Source: an uncultured Chloroflexota bacterium
Lineage (GTDB): Bacteria > Chloroflexota > Dehalococcoidia > UBA3495
Direction of reading: 5' to 3'
Assembly (NCBI GenBank): GCA_913020235.1
Contig: CAJWBT010000189.1
Location: forward strand, 1-5,217
Length of the DNA: 5,217 bases
Part shown: positions 1 through 4,867 of the stretch, piece by piece
Numbering within the stretch: position 1 is the first letter of the stretch
Layout: each line of letters begins with the position of its first letter
Program-made: the position numbers and the translations under genes
The notes under the pieces: generated by a model
Told to the model about the DNA's origin: nothing
Databases searched by the model: none
Seen by the model: the letters and a program-made list of their open reading frames with translations, nothing else

Positions 1-222
1 ATCAAGTTTGGCCGGGTGCAGATGCACGCGGGGCAGCGGGTCGAGCCCAGGGCGCCCATCGTCGCCGGGGACTTCCTGACGGCTTCCTCCCATCTCAAGG
101 ACGTTTACCCAAAGACGGGCCGTAGCGGCACCATGGTATTCATCGTCTGGGAGACGACCTTCCGCAACCAGAACAACGAGGTTGTAGCCGACGTACAGGA
201 GTCCTTCGCCAGGAAGGAGTGA
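1..222 (+). CDS. MaoC/FAS1-type dehydratase N-terminal domain protein, 3' end (partial)
   Basis: The frame is open from base 1 and stops with TGA at 220-222, so the true start lies outside the window; 73 codons are visible. The visible part resembles the C-terminal half of a FAS1-dehydratase-region/MaoC N-terminal hot-dog domain. It has an 'AGDFLTAS' strand (compare AGDVLTG in the family), 'DVYPKTGRSGTMVFIVWET' with the conserved K-x-GRSG turn, and a final 'FRNQNNEVVADVQESFARKE' strand. Proteins of this family act as subunits or half-domains of hydratases/dehydratases working on enoyl- or hydroxyacyl-CoA (or ACP). In two-subunit forms the N-terminal-type subunit usually helps form the substrate pocket rather than supplying the catalytic Asp/His. 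The next gene, about 57 bp downstream in the same direction, encodes a second hot-dog protein, so the two are probably co-transcribed partners. The substrate is unknown. Confidence 0.8.
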   Translation: MKFGRVQMHAGQRVEPRAPIVAGDFLTASSHLKDVYPKTGRSGTMVFIVWETTFRNQNNEVVADVQESFARKE

Positions 223-279
223 CCCGGTTCCCAGATTTTGGGCTTTTGCCCCAATTGGATTAAATCAAGGCAAAAAGAA

Positions 280-714
280 GTGGGGATAGAATTGCTATAT
301 ATCGAAGACATTGAGCTGGGAGCTGAAATCGGGCCGCTGGAGACCGAAGCTACCGACGAACGAGTGATCGCTTTCTGCGGGGTCTGGGGCCAAGCCAAGG
401 CCAGCCGGTTCACCGACCAGGAGACCGCGGAGAAGGTGGGTCTTCCCGGCCCAATCGTCCCAGGCATCATGTCCATGGCAATGATGACCCGGCTCCTGAC
501 CAACTGGGCCGGGCCGGGCGCACTCAAGGACCTGGACCTGGTTTTCCGCCAGCCGGTGCCCCACAACAAGCCCTTGAAGATATCCGCCACCGTCACCGAC
601 ACCCGCCAGGAAGACGGGGAGAACCTGGTTGAGTGCGATATCATGCTCACCGGCGCCGAAGGGGAGCGTCACGTGGGAGGTAAGGCCATCCTGGTCTTAC
701 CCAACCGCGCCTAG
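280..714 (+). CDS. MaoC-like hot-dog domain protein, probable partner of the upstream gene
   Basis: This 144-residue protein has the MaoC (R-specific hydratase-like) layout: an N-terminal 'LLYIEDIELGAEIGPLE' strand-turn, the hot-dog helix region with 'AEKVGLPGPIVPGIMSMAMMTRLLTNWAGPG' (residues about 50-80), then 'LDLVFRQPVPHNKPLKISATVTDTR' and a final beta strand. Family members hydrate or dehydrate acyl-CoA/ACP thioesters. The usual D-x4-H catalytic motif should sit just before the Thr-Asp-Gln-Glu stretch, but residues 36-45 read W-G-Q-A-K-A-S-R-F-T, with neither Asp nor His. The protein may therefore be non-catalytic or act through other residues. Start choice is uncertain. GTG at 280 has AAGG about 8-9 bases upstream. 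TTG at 292 has GGGGAT just upstream and starts directly at the conserved 'LYIED'. TTG at 238 would add a poorly conserved tail. Confidence 0.85.
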   Translation: MGIELLYIEDIELGAEIGPLETEATDERVIAFCGVWGQAKASRFTDQETAEKVGLPGPIVPGIMSMAMMTRLLTNWAGPGALKDLDLVFRQPVPHNKPLKISATVTDTRQEDGENLVECDIMLTGAEGERHVGGKAILVLPNRA

Positions 715-777
715 GGGCCTTCGCCAGATCACCGTCACGTCTCGGCTGGTCCTTTGAGTATCTCTCCGGACAGAATT

Positions 778-794
778 CCAGTCGCGGCGACTGG
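778..794. promoter_or_regulatory. Perfect 8-1-8 palindrome upstream of the VOC gene (candidate operator)
   Basis: CCAGTCGC, one central G, then GCGACTGG form a perfect 17-bp dyad in the 136-bp gap between the MaoC-like gene and the VOC gene, 56 bp before the latter's ATG. The one-base centre disfavours an RNA hairpin and fits a dimeric regulator's binding site. No convincing -35/-10 pair is visible beside it and no regulator gene is adjacent, so the role is inferred from symmetry and position only. Confidence 0.35.
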
Positions 795-839
795 GCATTC
801 TCCGATGGCTTCTCGGGCGGTGAGTCCAATCCCAATTGC

Positions 840-845
840 AGGTGA
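840..845 (+). promoter_or_regulatory. Ribosome binding site of the VOC gene
   Basis: AGGTGA lies five bases before the ATG at 851. It decides the start: the frame is also open to an upstream TTG at 836, which lacks such a site and would place the AGGTGA inside the coding region. Confidence 0.7.
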
Positions 846-850
846 CTGAC

Positions 851-1762
851 ATGTTGGAGCGGCTGCGCCAGGTAGCCATGATGGTCAAGGACCTGGAAGA
901 AGGCCGCGATTTGTACCAGCGCGCGCTGGGCATGGAGGTCTGCCACTCCCAGGACCTGACCCAATACGGCCTTACCAACATGGTCCTGCCGGCCGGGAAC
1001 GGAACCTTCGTCGAGCTGCTCCAGCCCACATCGGCCGAGTCTCCGGGTGCCAGGTTCTTGAGCAGGCGGGGTGAGGCCCCATACCTGCTGGTCTTCGAGA
1101 CGAAAGAGTACGACCGGCTGATTCCTCATCTCAAGTCCCTCGGCGTCCGCATCACCGGGGAGACCGAGCACGGGCGCCAACGCTCCGCCTTCGTGCACCC
1201 CGCCTCCGCCAACGGGACATTCATGGAGATCGTGGAGACCGGCGCCACGGACAACCCGTGGCCGGCCGCCGGGCCCGATTGGCCGAACAAAGAATGGCGC
1301 CCCTTGACCCGACAGATCCGGCAGGTTGCGGTGCTGGTTCGCGACCTGGAGCAAGCCATCCAACGCTGGGAGGAGATGTTCGGCCTCCAGGTCACGGCCC
1401 GCCACCAGATCAGCTTCACCGACCTGGAGATCGTCGTAATGCCTTTGGCGGGCCAGGACACGTTCATCGAGCTGGCTCAGCCCAAGAGCGACAATGCTCC
1501 GTCGGCCCGGTTCCTGGAGCGGTACGGCGAGGGCATCTACTTGGTTATCTACCAGATTGAAGATTCCCTGGCCATGGACGATCACATCAAGGGCACGGGC
1601 CTCCGGTACACCTCTTCCCGCGTTACCGCCAACTACACCAACCTGGGGTTCAACAGCATTTGGCTGCACCCCGGCGCCATGAAAGGGGCGTTCACTCAGC
1701 TTTCCCAGGTGCTGGTCCCGGACAACCCCTGGCCGCCCGCCGGCGACTCCTGGTACCGCTAG
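851..1762 (+). CDS. Tandem two-domain VOC (glyoxalase/dioxygenase-fold) family protein
   Basis: The 303-residue protein contains two VOC units. Unit 1 (about residues 4-130) begins 'LRQVAMMVKDLEEGRDLYQRALGME' and ends 'GTFMEIVETG'; unit 2 (about 154-288) begins 'IRQVAVLVRDLEQAIQRWEEMFGL' and ends 'GAFTQLSQV'. Each carries a 'GARFL/SARFL' segment, a 'TFxEL.QP' strand and a V/L-H-P element (H116, H273), reminiscent of methylmalonyl-CoA epimerase-like members. Each is followed by the same tail, DNPWPxAG-x-x-W (133-144 and 291-301), marking an internal duplication. VOC proteins use paired beta-alpha-beta-beta-beta modules to bind a divalent metal, and act as epimerases, lyases, dioxygenases or resistance proteins. 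Here the first-strand ligand position is Gln (Q7, Q158), the mid-domain His is absent ('PYLLVFE', 'IYLVIYQ'), E55, E126 and E207 are kept, and the last position of unit 2 is Q283. Metal binding may be altered, and no substrate can be assigned. The ATG at 851 is chosen from its ribosome binding site. A T-tailed inverted repeat follows 70 bp downstream. Confidence 0.88.
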   Translation: MLERLRQVAMMVKDLEEGRDLYQRALGMEVCHSQDLTQYGLTNMVLPAGNGTFVELLQPTSAESPGARFLSRRGEAPYLLVFETKEYDRLIPHLKSLGVRITGETEHGRQRSAFVHPASANGTFMEIVETGATDNPWPAAGPDWPNKEWRPLTRQIRQVAVLVRDLEQAIQRWEEMFGLQVTARHQISFTDLEIVVMPLAGQDTFIELAQPKSDNAPSARFLERYGEGIYLVIYQIEDSLAMDDHIKGTGLRYTSSRVTANYTNLGFNSIWLHPGAMKGAFTQLSQVLVPDNPWPPAGDSWYR

Positions 1763-1831
1763 GAGCCTATCCGGTTCTGCCGGTATTTTGGGGCTTTCCC
1801 TTTGAACCTCAGCCTGGCAATTCTTGCGGCG

Positions 1832-1881
1832 AAATCCCCCTGTCTCCCCCTTTTAAAAAGGGGGAACGAGGGGGATTTTTT
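1832..1881 (+). terminator. C5/G5 inverted repeat with T-tail: probable terminator, likely a dispersed repeat
   Basis: Two arms pair around base 1855: AAATCCCCCT (1832-1841) with the complement ending GGGGGATTT (1870-1878), and CCCCCTTTT (1846-1854) with AAAAGGGGG (1856-1864). A 3-base mismatch (1842-1844 against 1866-1868) separates the two paired blocks. The right arm runs into six Ts (1876-1881), so the transcript of the VOC gene could end here as an intrinsic terminator. The sequence style (CCCCC...CCCCCTTTT/AAAAGGGGG...GGGGG) is like short palindromic repeats that occur in many copies in diverse bacterial genomes. Copy number cannot be judged from this window. Confidence 0.6.
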
Positions 1882-1939
1882 CACCGTCGATGCCTTGGAT
1901 TGAGTTAGCTGTCAACGAAGCGATCAGTAACCGGGGGGT

Positions 1940-1960
1940 TGGAGGGGTTTCTCCCCTCTA
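1940..1960. repeat. Short G-rich hairpin
   Basis: GAGGGG (1942-1947) pairs with CCCCTC (1953-1958) over a 5-base loop, and is extended by one G-T and one T-A pair at the base. It is preceded by TTGGAGG starting at 1939, the same seven bases that begin the large hairpin at 2170. This suggests related repeat units. Confidence 0.45.
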
Positions 1961-1990
1961 CGGCCTTCAGCCTGCCGGAGACCGCACCCT

Positions 1991-2020
1991 GCCCTCTCAG
2001 AGCCGGGCCGGGGAGAGGGC
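1991..2020. repeat. 8-bp inverted repeat
   Basis: GCCCTCTC (1991-1998) and GAGAGGGC (2013-2020) are perfect reverse complements separated by a GC-rich 14-base loop. No T-run follows, so it is not a typical terminator. Confidence 0.4.
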
Positions 2021-2138
2021 CCTACAACACAACAGGCTTTCTCGGCGTTTGTTGTGAGCCCAAGCGCTTCGTTCCCCAGGTTCTTGGCCATTCTCGACCA
2101 CCCCCAGAATCGACCCCTGGGAGAGACCGTGCTCTTTT

Positions 2139-2156
2139 GAGGGGGGTTCCCCCCTC
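2139..2156. repeat. GAGGGGGG / CCCCCCTC palindrome
   Basis: GAGGGGGG, TT, CCCCCCTC form a perfect 8-2-8 palindrome. It lies ten bases upstream of the large 2166-2210 hairpin and may be part of the same repeat element. Confidence 0.45.
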
Positions 2157-2165
2157 CCTGGATAG

Positions 2166-2210
2166 GGGATTGGAGGCGTGCCGGGAGAAGCCCGGCACGC
2201 CTCCAAACCC
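2166..2210. repeat. Long near-perfect hairpin (16-bp perfect stem)
   Basis: TTGGAGGCGTGCCGGG (2170-2185) and its exact reverse complement (2191-2206) enclose a 5-base AGAAG loop. One A/A mismatch outside this (2169/2207) is followed by three further G-C pairs (2166-2168 with 2208-2210). An intact stem of this length with no compensating mismatches suggests a recent or maintained element. It lacks a T-tail, so a simple intrinsic terminator on the + strand is unlikely. A palindromic mobile repeat (REP/MITE-like) or an RNA-stabilising hairpin are possible. Confidence 0.6.
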
Positions 2211-2310
2211 TCTTGGGTCGGTGGGCAGAAAGTCAGCTAAGGAATGAGGCATCTGGCTGAGAGGCCCAATGCGACAAGAATGCGAGCAGCACTCCGGGCC
2301 AACCGTCCGC

Positions 2311-2340
2311 TGGACTTGTTGCCTCCACCTGTGCTACAAT
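2311..2340 (+). promoter_or_regulatory. Probable sigma-70-type promoter of the Fur-family gene
   Basis: TACAAT at 2335-2340 matches five of six bases of the -10 consensus and is preceded by TG plus one base (2332-2334, extended -10). TGGACT at 2311-2316 matches four of six bases of the -35 consensus, with an 18-bp spacer. Transcription would begin near 2346-2348, giving a leader of about 25 bases before the GTG at 2372. Confidence 0.55.
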
Positions 2341-2358
2341 CAAGTCATAATCGGGACA

Positions 2359-2369
2359 AGGTATCAATA
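2359..2369. promoter_or_regulatory. Putative Fur/Zur half-site in the regulator gene's leader
   Basis: AGGTATCAATA here matches AGGTATTAATA at 2871-2881, upstream of the binding-protein gene, in ten of eleven bases. It contains GGTATCA, the exact reverse complement of the TGATACC half-site found there. The partner half-site on its left is degenerate. It overlaps the AAGG (2358-2361) that could be the ribosome binding site of the regulator gene. The position fits weak autoregulation, by inference only. Confidence 0.35.
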
Positions 2370-2371
2370 AC

Positions 2372-2815
2372 GTGCGCAAACGAGGATTCTCCCTGGAGGA
2401 GCAGCTGCTGGACACCCTGGAAGAGCAGGGCTACCGGTCTACTTCACCTCGCCGGGCAGTGGCCCACGCCATAGCCGCCCAGCAGCGTCACTTCACCGCC
2501 GAGGAGCTTCGGGGGCTGCTGCCGGCCGTGGGCCGAGCCACCGTCTACCGCTCCTTGAAACTGCTGGTGGAGTCCGGGGTCCTCTGCCGGGTCCTTCTCG
2601 AAGACGGCACCCTCCACTACCAGCTAAGCCACCGGGGGCACCACCACCACCTCCTGTGCGTGGATTGCGGGGCCTCAGAGGACCTGTTGGGGTGCGACAT
2701 CGAAGCCTTGCTCCAGGAACTGTCGTCGGCCCACGACTTCCAAATCAGCGGCCACTGGCTGGAGGTGTACGGGCGCTGCCTCCGTTGTGTCCGCACCCAA
2801 GCCGCCACGGCCTAG
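2372..2815 (+). CDS. Fur-family metal-responsive repressor, probably Zur
   Basis: The 147-residue length is typical for Fur-family regulators. An N-terminal winged helix-turn-helix includes 'RSTSPRRAVAHAI' (22-34), 'HFTAEEL' (40-46) and the recognition helix 'GRATVYRSLKLLVESGVL' (54-71). The C-terminal dimerisation and metal domain follows: 'HHHHLLCVDCG' (His90-His93, Cys96, Cys99), 'ISGHWLEVYGRCLRC' (His128, Glu131, Cys136, Cys139). The two C-x2-C pairs are the classical Cys4 structural zinc site. His82, the His cluster, His121 and His128 could form the sensing site. Zur, Fur, Mur and PerR cannot be told apart by sequence reading alone; the choice of Zur rests on the adjoining transporter of zinc type. 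It would act in the cytoplasm as a dimer, repressing DNA when metal-loaded. The start is GTG with AAGG ten bases upstream. The stop is followed by a T-run with only a 4-bp stem before it, so readthrough is possible. Confidence 0.92.
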   Translation: MRKRGFSLEEQLLDTLEEQGYRSTSPRRAVAHAIAAQQRHFTAEELRGLLPAVGRATVYRSLKLLVESGVLCRVLLEDGTLHYQLSHRGHHHHLLCVDCGASEDLLGCDIEALLQELSSAHDFQISGHWLEVYGRCLRCVRTQAATA

Positions 2816-2834
2816 TCTCTTTTTTTGGAGCTGA

Positions 2835-2849
2835 TGATACTTTGTCTCA
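2835..2849. promoter_or_regulatory. Candidate Fur/Zur operator 1 (weaker 7-1-7 dyad)
   Basis: TGATACT, T, TGTCTCA has the 7-1-7 layout with five of seven complementary pairs. Its left half shares TGATAC with operator 2, 29 bp downstream centre to centre. It lies just upstream of the proposed -35 of the binding-protein gene. Confidence 0.35.
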
Positions 2850-2853
2850 CTCT

Positions 2854-2882
2854 TTGATGCAAATGATACCAGGTATTAATAT
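2854..2882 (+). promoter_or_regulatory. Probable promoter of the metal-transport operon
   Basis: TTGATG (2854-2859, four of six bases match the -35 consensus) and TAATAT (2877-2882, four of six match the -10 consensus) are separated by exactly 17 bp. This 80-bp AT-richer stretch stands out from the GC-rich surroundings. Transcription would start near 2889, upstream of the ATG codons at 2914 and 2932. Confidence 0.45.
2864..2878. promoter_or_regulatory. Candidate Fur/Zur operator 2 (7-1-7 dyad in the promoter spacer)
   Basis: TGATACC, A, GGTATTA is an inverted repeat of Fur-box type (7-1-7), with six of seven pairs complementary. It shares the outer TGATA/TAT-A frame with the classical Fur box TGATAATNATTATCA. 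It fills most of the spacer and touches the -10 of the proposed promoter, a position where a bound dimer would block RNA polymerase. The Fur-family gene lies immediately upstream, which makes it the natural binder. Confidence 0.5.
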
Positions 2883-2931
2883 ACAGCCTCGGGTCCTACG
2901 ATGGGCCCATCGGATGCGGCTGTGGCACAGG

Positions 2932-3945
2932 ATGAAGAGCAGGAGTACGGGCTCTGAAATCAAACCAGCTTTCCGTCGCGCCGGGAGAGTTCCAGGACTC
3001 CCGCGGCGGGTAACCGGTCACCTTGCGTTAGTCTGGGCTCTGGCGGCGGCCACGTGGCTGCTGGCGGCCTGCGGCGGGGGCGGAGGGGACCCCGTCGGCC
3101 CTGCCGGCGACGGTGCTCGGTTGCAGGTGGTTACCACCACCGTACTCCTGGCCGACCTGGTCAGTAACGTGGGCGGCGGCCGGGTCGAGGTCCGTTCGAT
3201 CATCCCACCGGGAGCAGACGTGCACTCATTCCAGACAACGCCCAGGGACAGCATCAACATCAGCCAGGCCGATGTCATAGTCTCCAACGGCTTGGAGCTT
3301 GACGCCTTCCTGGAGCCGGTGCTGCAAGCCGCCTCCGGGACCGGCACCGTCCACGTGATCGCCTCGGAGGGTCTGGAGACAGACTGGGGGTCCGGCGAGG
3401 TGCCTGGAGAGCTTGCGGACGAACTCCAGCCGCCGTGGGGGGACCCTCACTTCTGGCAGAACCCTCTGCTCACCATCAAATACGTGGAGCGAATACGGGA
3501 CGGCCTGGCCGGTGCCGACCCGGACCACGCCTCGGATTACCAGGCCAATGCCGATGCCTACATCCTGGAGCTGGATGAACTGGACCGGGAAATCGCCCAG
3601 ACCCTGGGCCGGGTGCGGCCGGAGCGCCGGTACCTGGTGACGTTCCACGATGCCTTCGGCCATCTCGGCTGGCGTTATGGATGGCGGGGGTCATCATTTG
3701 TATCCGGCGACGCCGGCGACGTGAGTCCGGCATCCATTGTCGCCGTCCTGGACCGAGTTGCCAGTGAAGGGCTCCCGGCGGTCTTCGTCGAGCCCCAGTT
3801 CCGGTCGGAAGTCATCGAGCGGGCCGCCGAAGACGCCGGCGTAGCCGTTGGAACGATCTACTCCGATGTCCTGGACGAGAATGTAACCACCTATGTCGAG
3901 ATGATGCGGGCCAACGCCCGGACCCTGTCAGACTACTTGAAGTAA
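2932..3945 (+). CDS. Metal ABC transporter substrate-binding lipoprotein (ZnuA/TroA family), probably zinc
   Basis: From ATG 2932 the product is 337 residues. A basic N-region and hydrophobic stretch (about 31-46) end in a lipobox, 'WLLAAC' with Cys47, followed by a Gly-rich linker, so the mature protein should be a membrane-anchored lipoprotein outside the cytoplasm. The mature part follows the cluster A-I (SBP family 9) fold: 'LQVVTTTVLLADLVSNVGG', 'IIPPGADVHSFQTTP' (ligand His98), 'DPHFWQNP' (His173), a long helix, 'LVTFHDAFGHLGWRYG' (His239), 'AVFVEPQF' (Glu287) and 'IYSDVLDE' (Asp312). Three His plus an acidic ligand fit zinc; manganese members usually have Glu at the third position. The His-rich loop often seen in ZnuA before the DPH motif is absent here. 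The start is uncertain: ATG 2914 would add six residues, both sites have weak ribosome binding sites, and ATGs at 2857/2863 fall upstream of the predicted transcript. The ATPase gene follows after 42 bp. Confidence 0.93.
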   Translation: MKSRSTGSEIKPAFRRAGRVPGLPRRVTGHLALVWALAAATWLLAACGGGGGDPVGPAGDGARLQVVTTTVLLADLVSNVGGGRVEVRSIIPPGADVHSFQTTPRDSINISQADVIVSNGLELDAFLEPVLQAASGTGTVHVIASEGLETDWGSGEVPGELADELQPPWGDPHFWQNPLLTIKYVERIRDGLAGADPDHASDYQANADAYILELDELDREIAQTLGRVRPERRYLVTFHDAFGHLGWRYGWRGSSFVSGDAGDVSPASIVAVLDRVASEGLPAVFVEPQFRSEVIERAAEDAGVAVGTIYSDVLDENVTTYVEMMRANARTLSDYLK

Positions 3946-3987
3946 CGGCGGGGCAGGACTCGCCCGAACAGGAGATAGGGCTATCCA

Positions 3988-4848
3988 ATGAGCCAGACAA
4001 GAGAGCAGAGCCCGGCCGTGGCGCCGGCCGGCGAGCGTAGCGACGCCAGATCATCCAGCCTTGAAGGGTCCGAGGAATCCGGCGTGGCCCTGGAGGTCCG
4101 GGGGCTCTGGACCGGGTATGATCAGCGCACGGTCCTGGAAGATATCACCTTTGAAGTTGCCCGGGGCGACATCGTGGGGATAATCGGCCCCAACGGCTCC
4201 GGCAAGTCCACGCTGATGAAAGCGGTCCTGGGCCTGGTCAAGCCATGGCGCGGCCAGGTTTTGGTGCAGGGCCAGCCCTCGACTTTCCAACGGCGTCAGA
4301 TGGGGTACATGCCGCAGGTGGAGTTGGTGGACTGGGACTTCCCCGTGACCGTGGGCGACGTGGCGCTGATGGGCCGGTACGGCCGCCGGGGCCTGCTGCG
4401 CCGCACCACGAATGAGGACCGGGAAGCGGCCGAAAGGGCCCTGGAACAGGTGGGGATGCACGAGCTGCGGCAGCGGCTGATCGGCGAGTTGTCCGGCGGG
4501 CAACGCCGGCGGGTGCTCCTCGCCCGGGCGCTGGCAAACACCCCGGCCCTCCTGCTGCTGGACGAGCCGGTAGCGGGCCTGGACGCCACCGCCCAACACC
4601 GGTTCCTGGACATAGTCGACGAGCTGCGCGATGGAGGGACGACCGTCGTCTTCAGCACCCACGACCTTTCTTGCGTGTCCGGCAGGTGCGCCAAGGCGGT
4701 CTGCCTCAACCGGAAGCTGATTGCCTTCGGCTCCCCATCGGAGATCCTGAACGAAAAAGTGCTTAGCGAGACCTTTGGCACCCACCTTTTGCTGGTCCAC
4801 ATGGACGGCCAGGCCTACGCCTACCAGCACCACCAACACGAGGAATAG
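3988..4848 (+). CDS. Metal ABC transporter ATP-binding protein (ZnuC/MntB type)
   Basis: The 286-residue protein is the cytoplasmic ATPase that powers uptake of the metal delivered by the upstream lipoprotein. All nucleotide-binding motifs are intact: Walker A GPNGSGKST (67-75), Q-loop 'YMPQVELVDWDFPVTV' with Gln110, signature LSGGQ (168-172), Walker B LLLLDEP (188-194, Asp192/Glu193), D-loop 'AGLDA' and switch His225 in 'STHDL'. The VDWDFP-x-TV-x-DV-x-LMGRY stretch is a hallmark of the Zn/Mn (cluster A-I) transporter ATPases. The first 32 residues are an extra Ser/Glu/Ala-rich tail, probably disordered. The C-terminus 'YAYQHHQHEE' is His/Glu-rich and could bind metal. The ATG at 3988 is preceded by AGGAGATAGGG (3970-3980), with GGAG rather far away (about 13 bases) and the GGG nearer (7). 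It is 42 bp after the binding-protein gene and 19 bp before the permease gene, so all three should form one operon. Confidence 0.95.
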   Translation: MSQTREQSPAVAPAGERSDARSSSLEGSEESGVALEVRGLWTGYDQRTVLEDITFEVARGDIVGIIGPNGSGKSTLMKAVLGLVKPWRGQVLVQGQPSTFQRRQMGYMPQVELVDWDFPVTVGDVALMGRYGRRGLLRRTTNEDREAAERALEQVGMHELRQRLIGELSGGQRRRVLLARALANTPALLLLDEPVAGLDATAQHRFLDIVDELRDGGTTVVFSTHDLSCVSGRCAKAVCLNRKLIAFGSPSEILNEKVLSETFGTHLLLVHMDGQAYAYQHHQHEE

Positions 4849-4867
4849 ATTTGGGAACAGCGCAACA

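Larger units (their letters stand above)
1763..2310. other. Gene-free, palindrome-rich intergenic region
   Basis: No credible gene is seen here on either strand. The open frames that cross it are short, rich in Pro/Gly/Arg and match no family I recognise. The region is instead a series of G/C-tract inverted repeats: 1832-1881, 1940-1960, 1991-2020, 2139-2156 and 2166-2210, each listed separately. The left end probably ends transcription of the VOC gene, and the right end abuts the promoter of the Fur-family gene. The density of unrelated-looking hairpins suggests a landing site for small repeat elements, or decayed remnants of one composite element. Confidence 0.6.

Noticed and set aside
647..1669. 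Long minus-strand open frame (340 codons) opposite the VOC gene
   Set aside because: It mirrors a well-supported VOC gene; long antisense frames are expected in GC-rich codon usage. The translation resembles no known family.
1939..2247. 102-codon open frame in the intergenic region, with overlapping minus-strand frames
   Set aside because: Composition follows the underlying G/C-tract palindromes. There is no family resemblance and no good ribosome binding site.
1763..2371. CRISPR array, tRNA or riboswitch in the gene-free region
   Set aside because: The repeats are inverted and differ from each other, with no regular spacer pattern. No tRNA-like cloverleaf or recognisable riboswitch core was seen by eye.
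2801..2826. Possible terminator after the Fur-family gene
   Set aside because: The T7 run (2820-2826) is preceded only by a 4-bp stem, GCCG-CCA-CGGC (2801-2811), with eight bases in between. That is too weak to call.
2656..2931. Open frame extending the binding-protein gene upstream into the Fur-family gene
   Set aside because: It would overlap 160 bp of a clearly coding Fur gene in another frame, has no lipoprotein-like N-terminus, and lies upstream of the predicted promoter. It is chance openness of the GC-rich frame.
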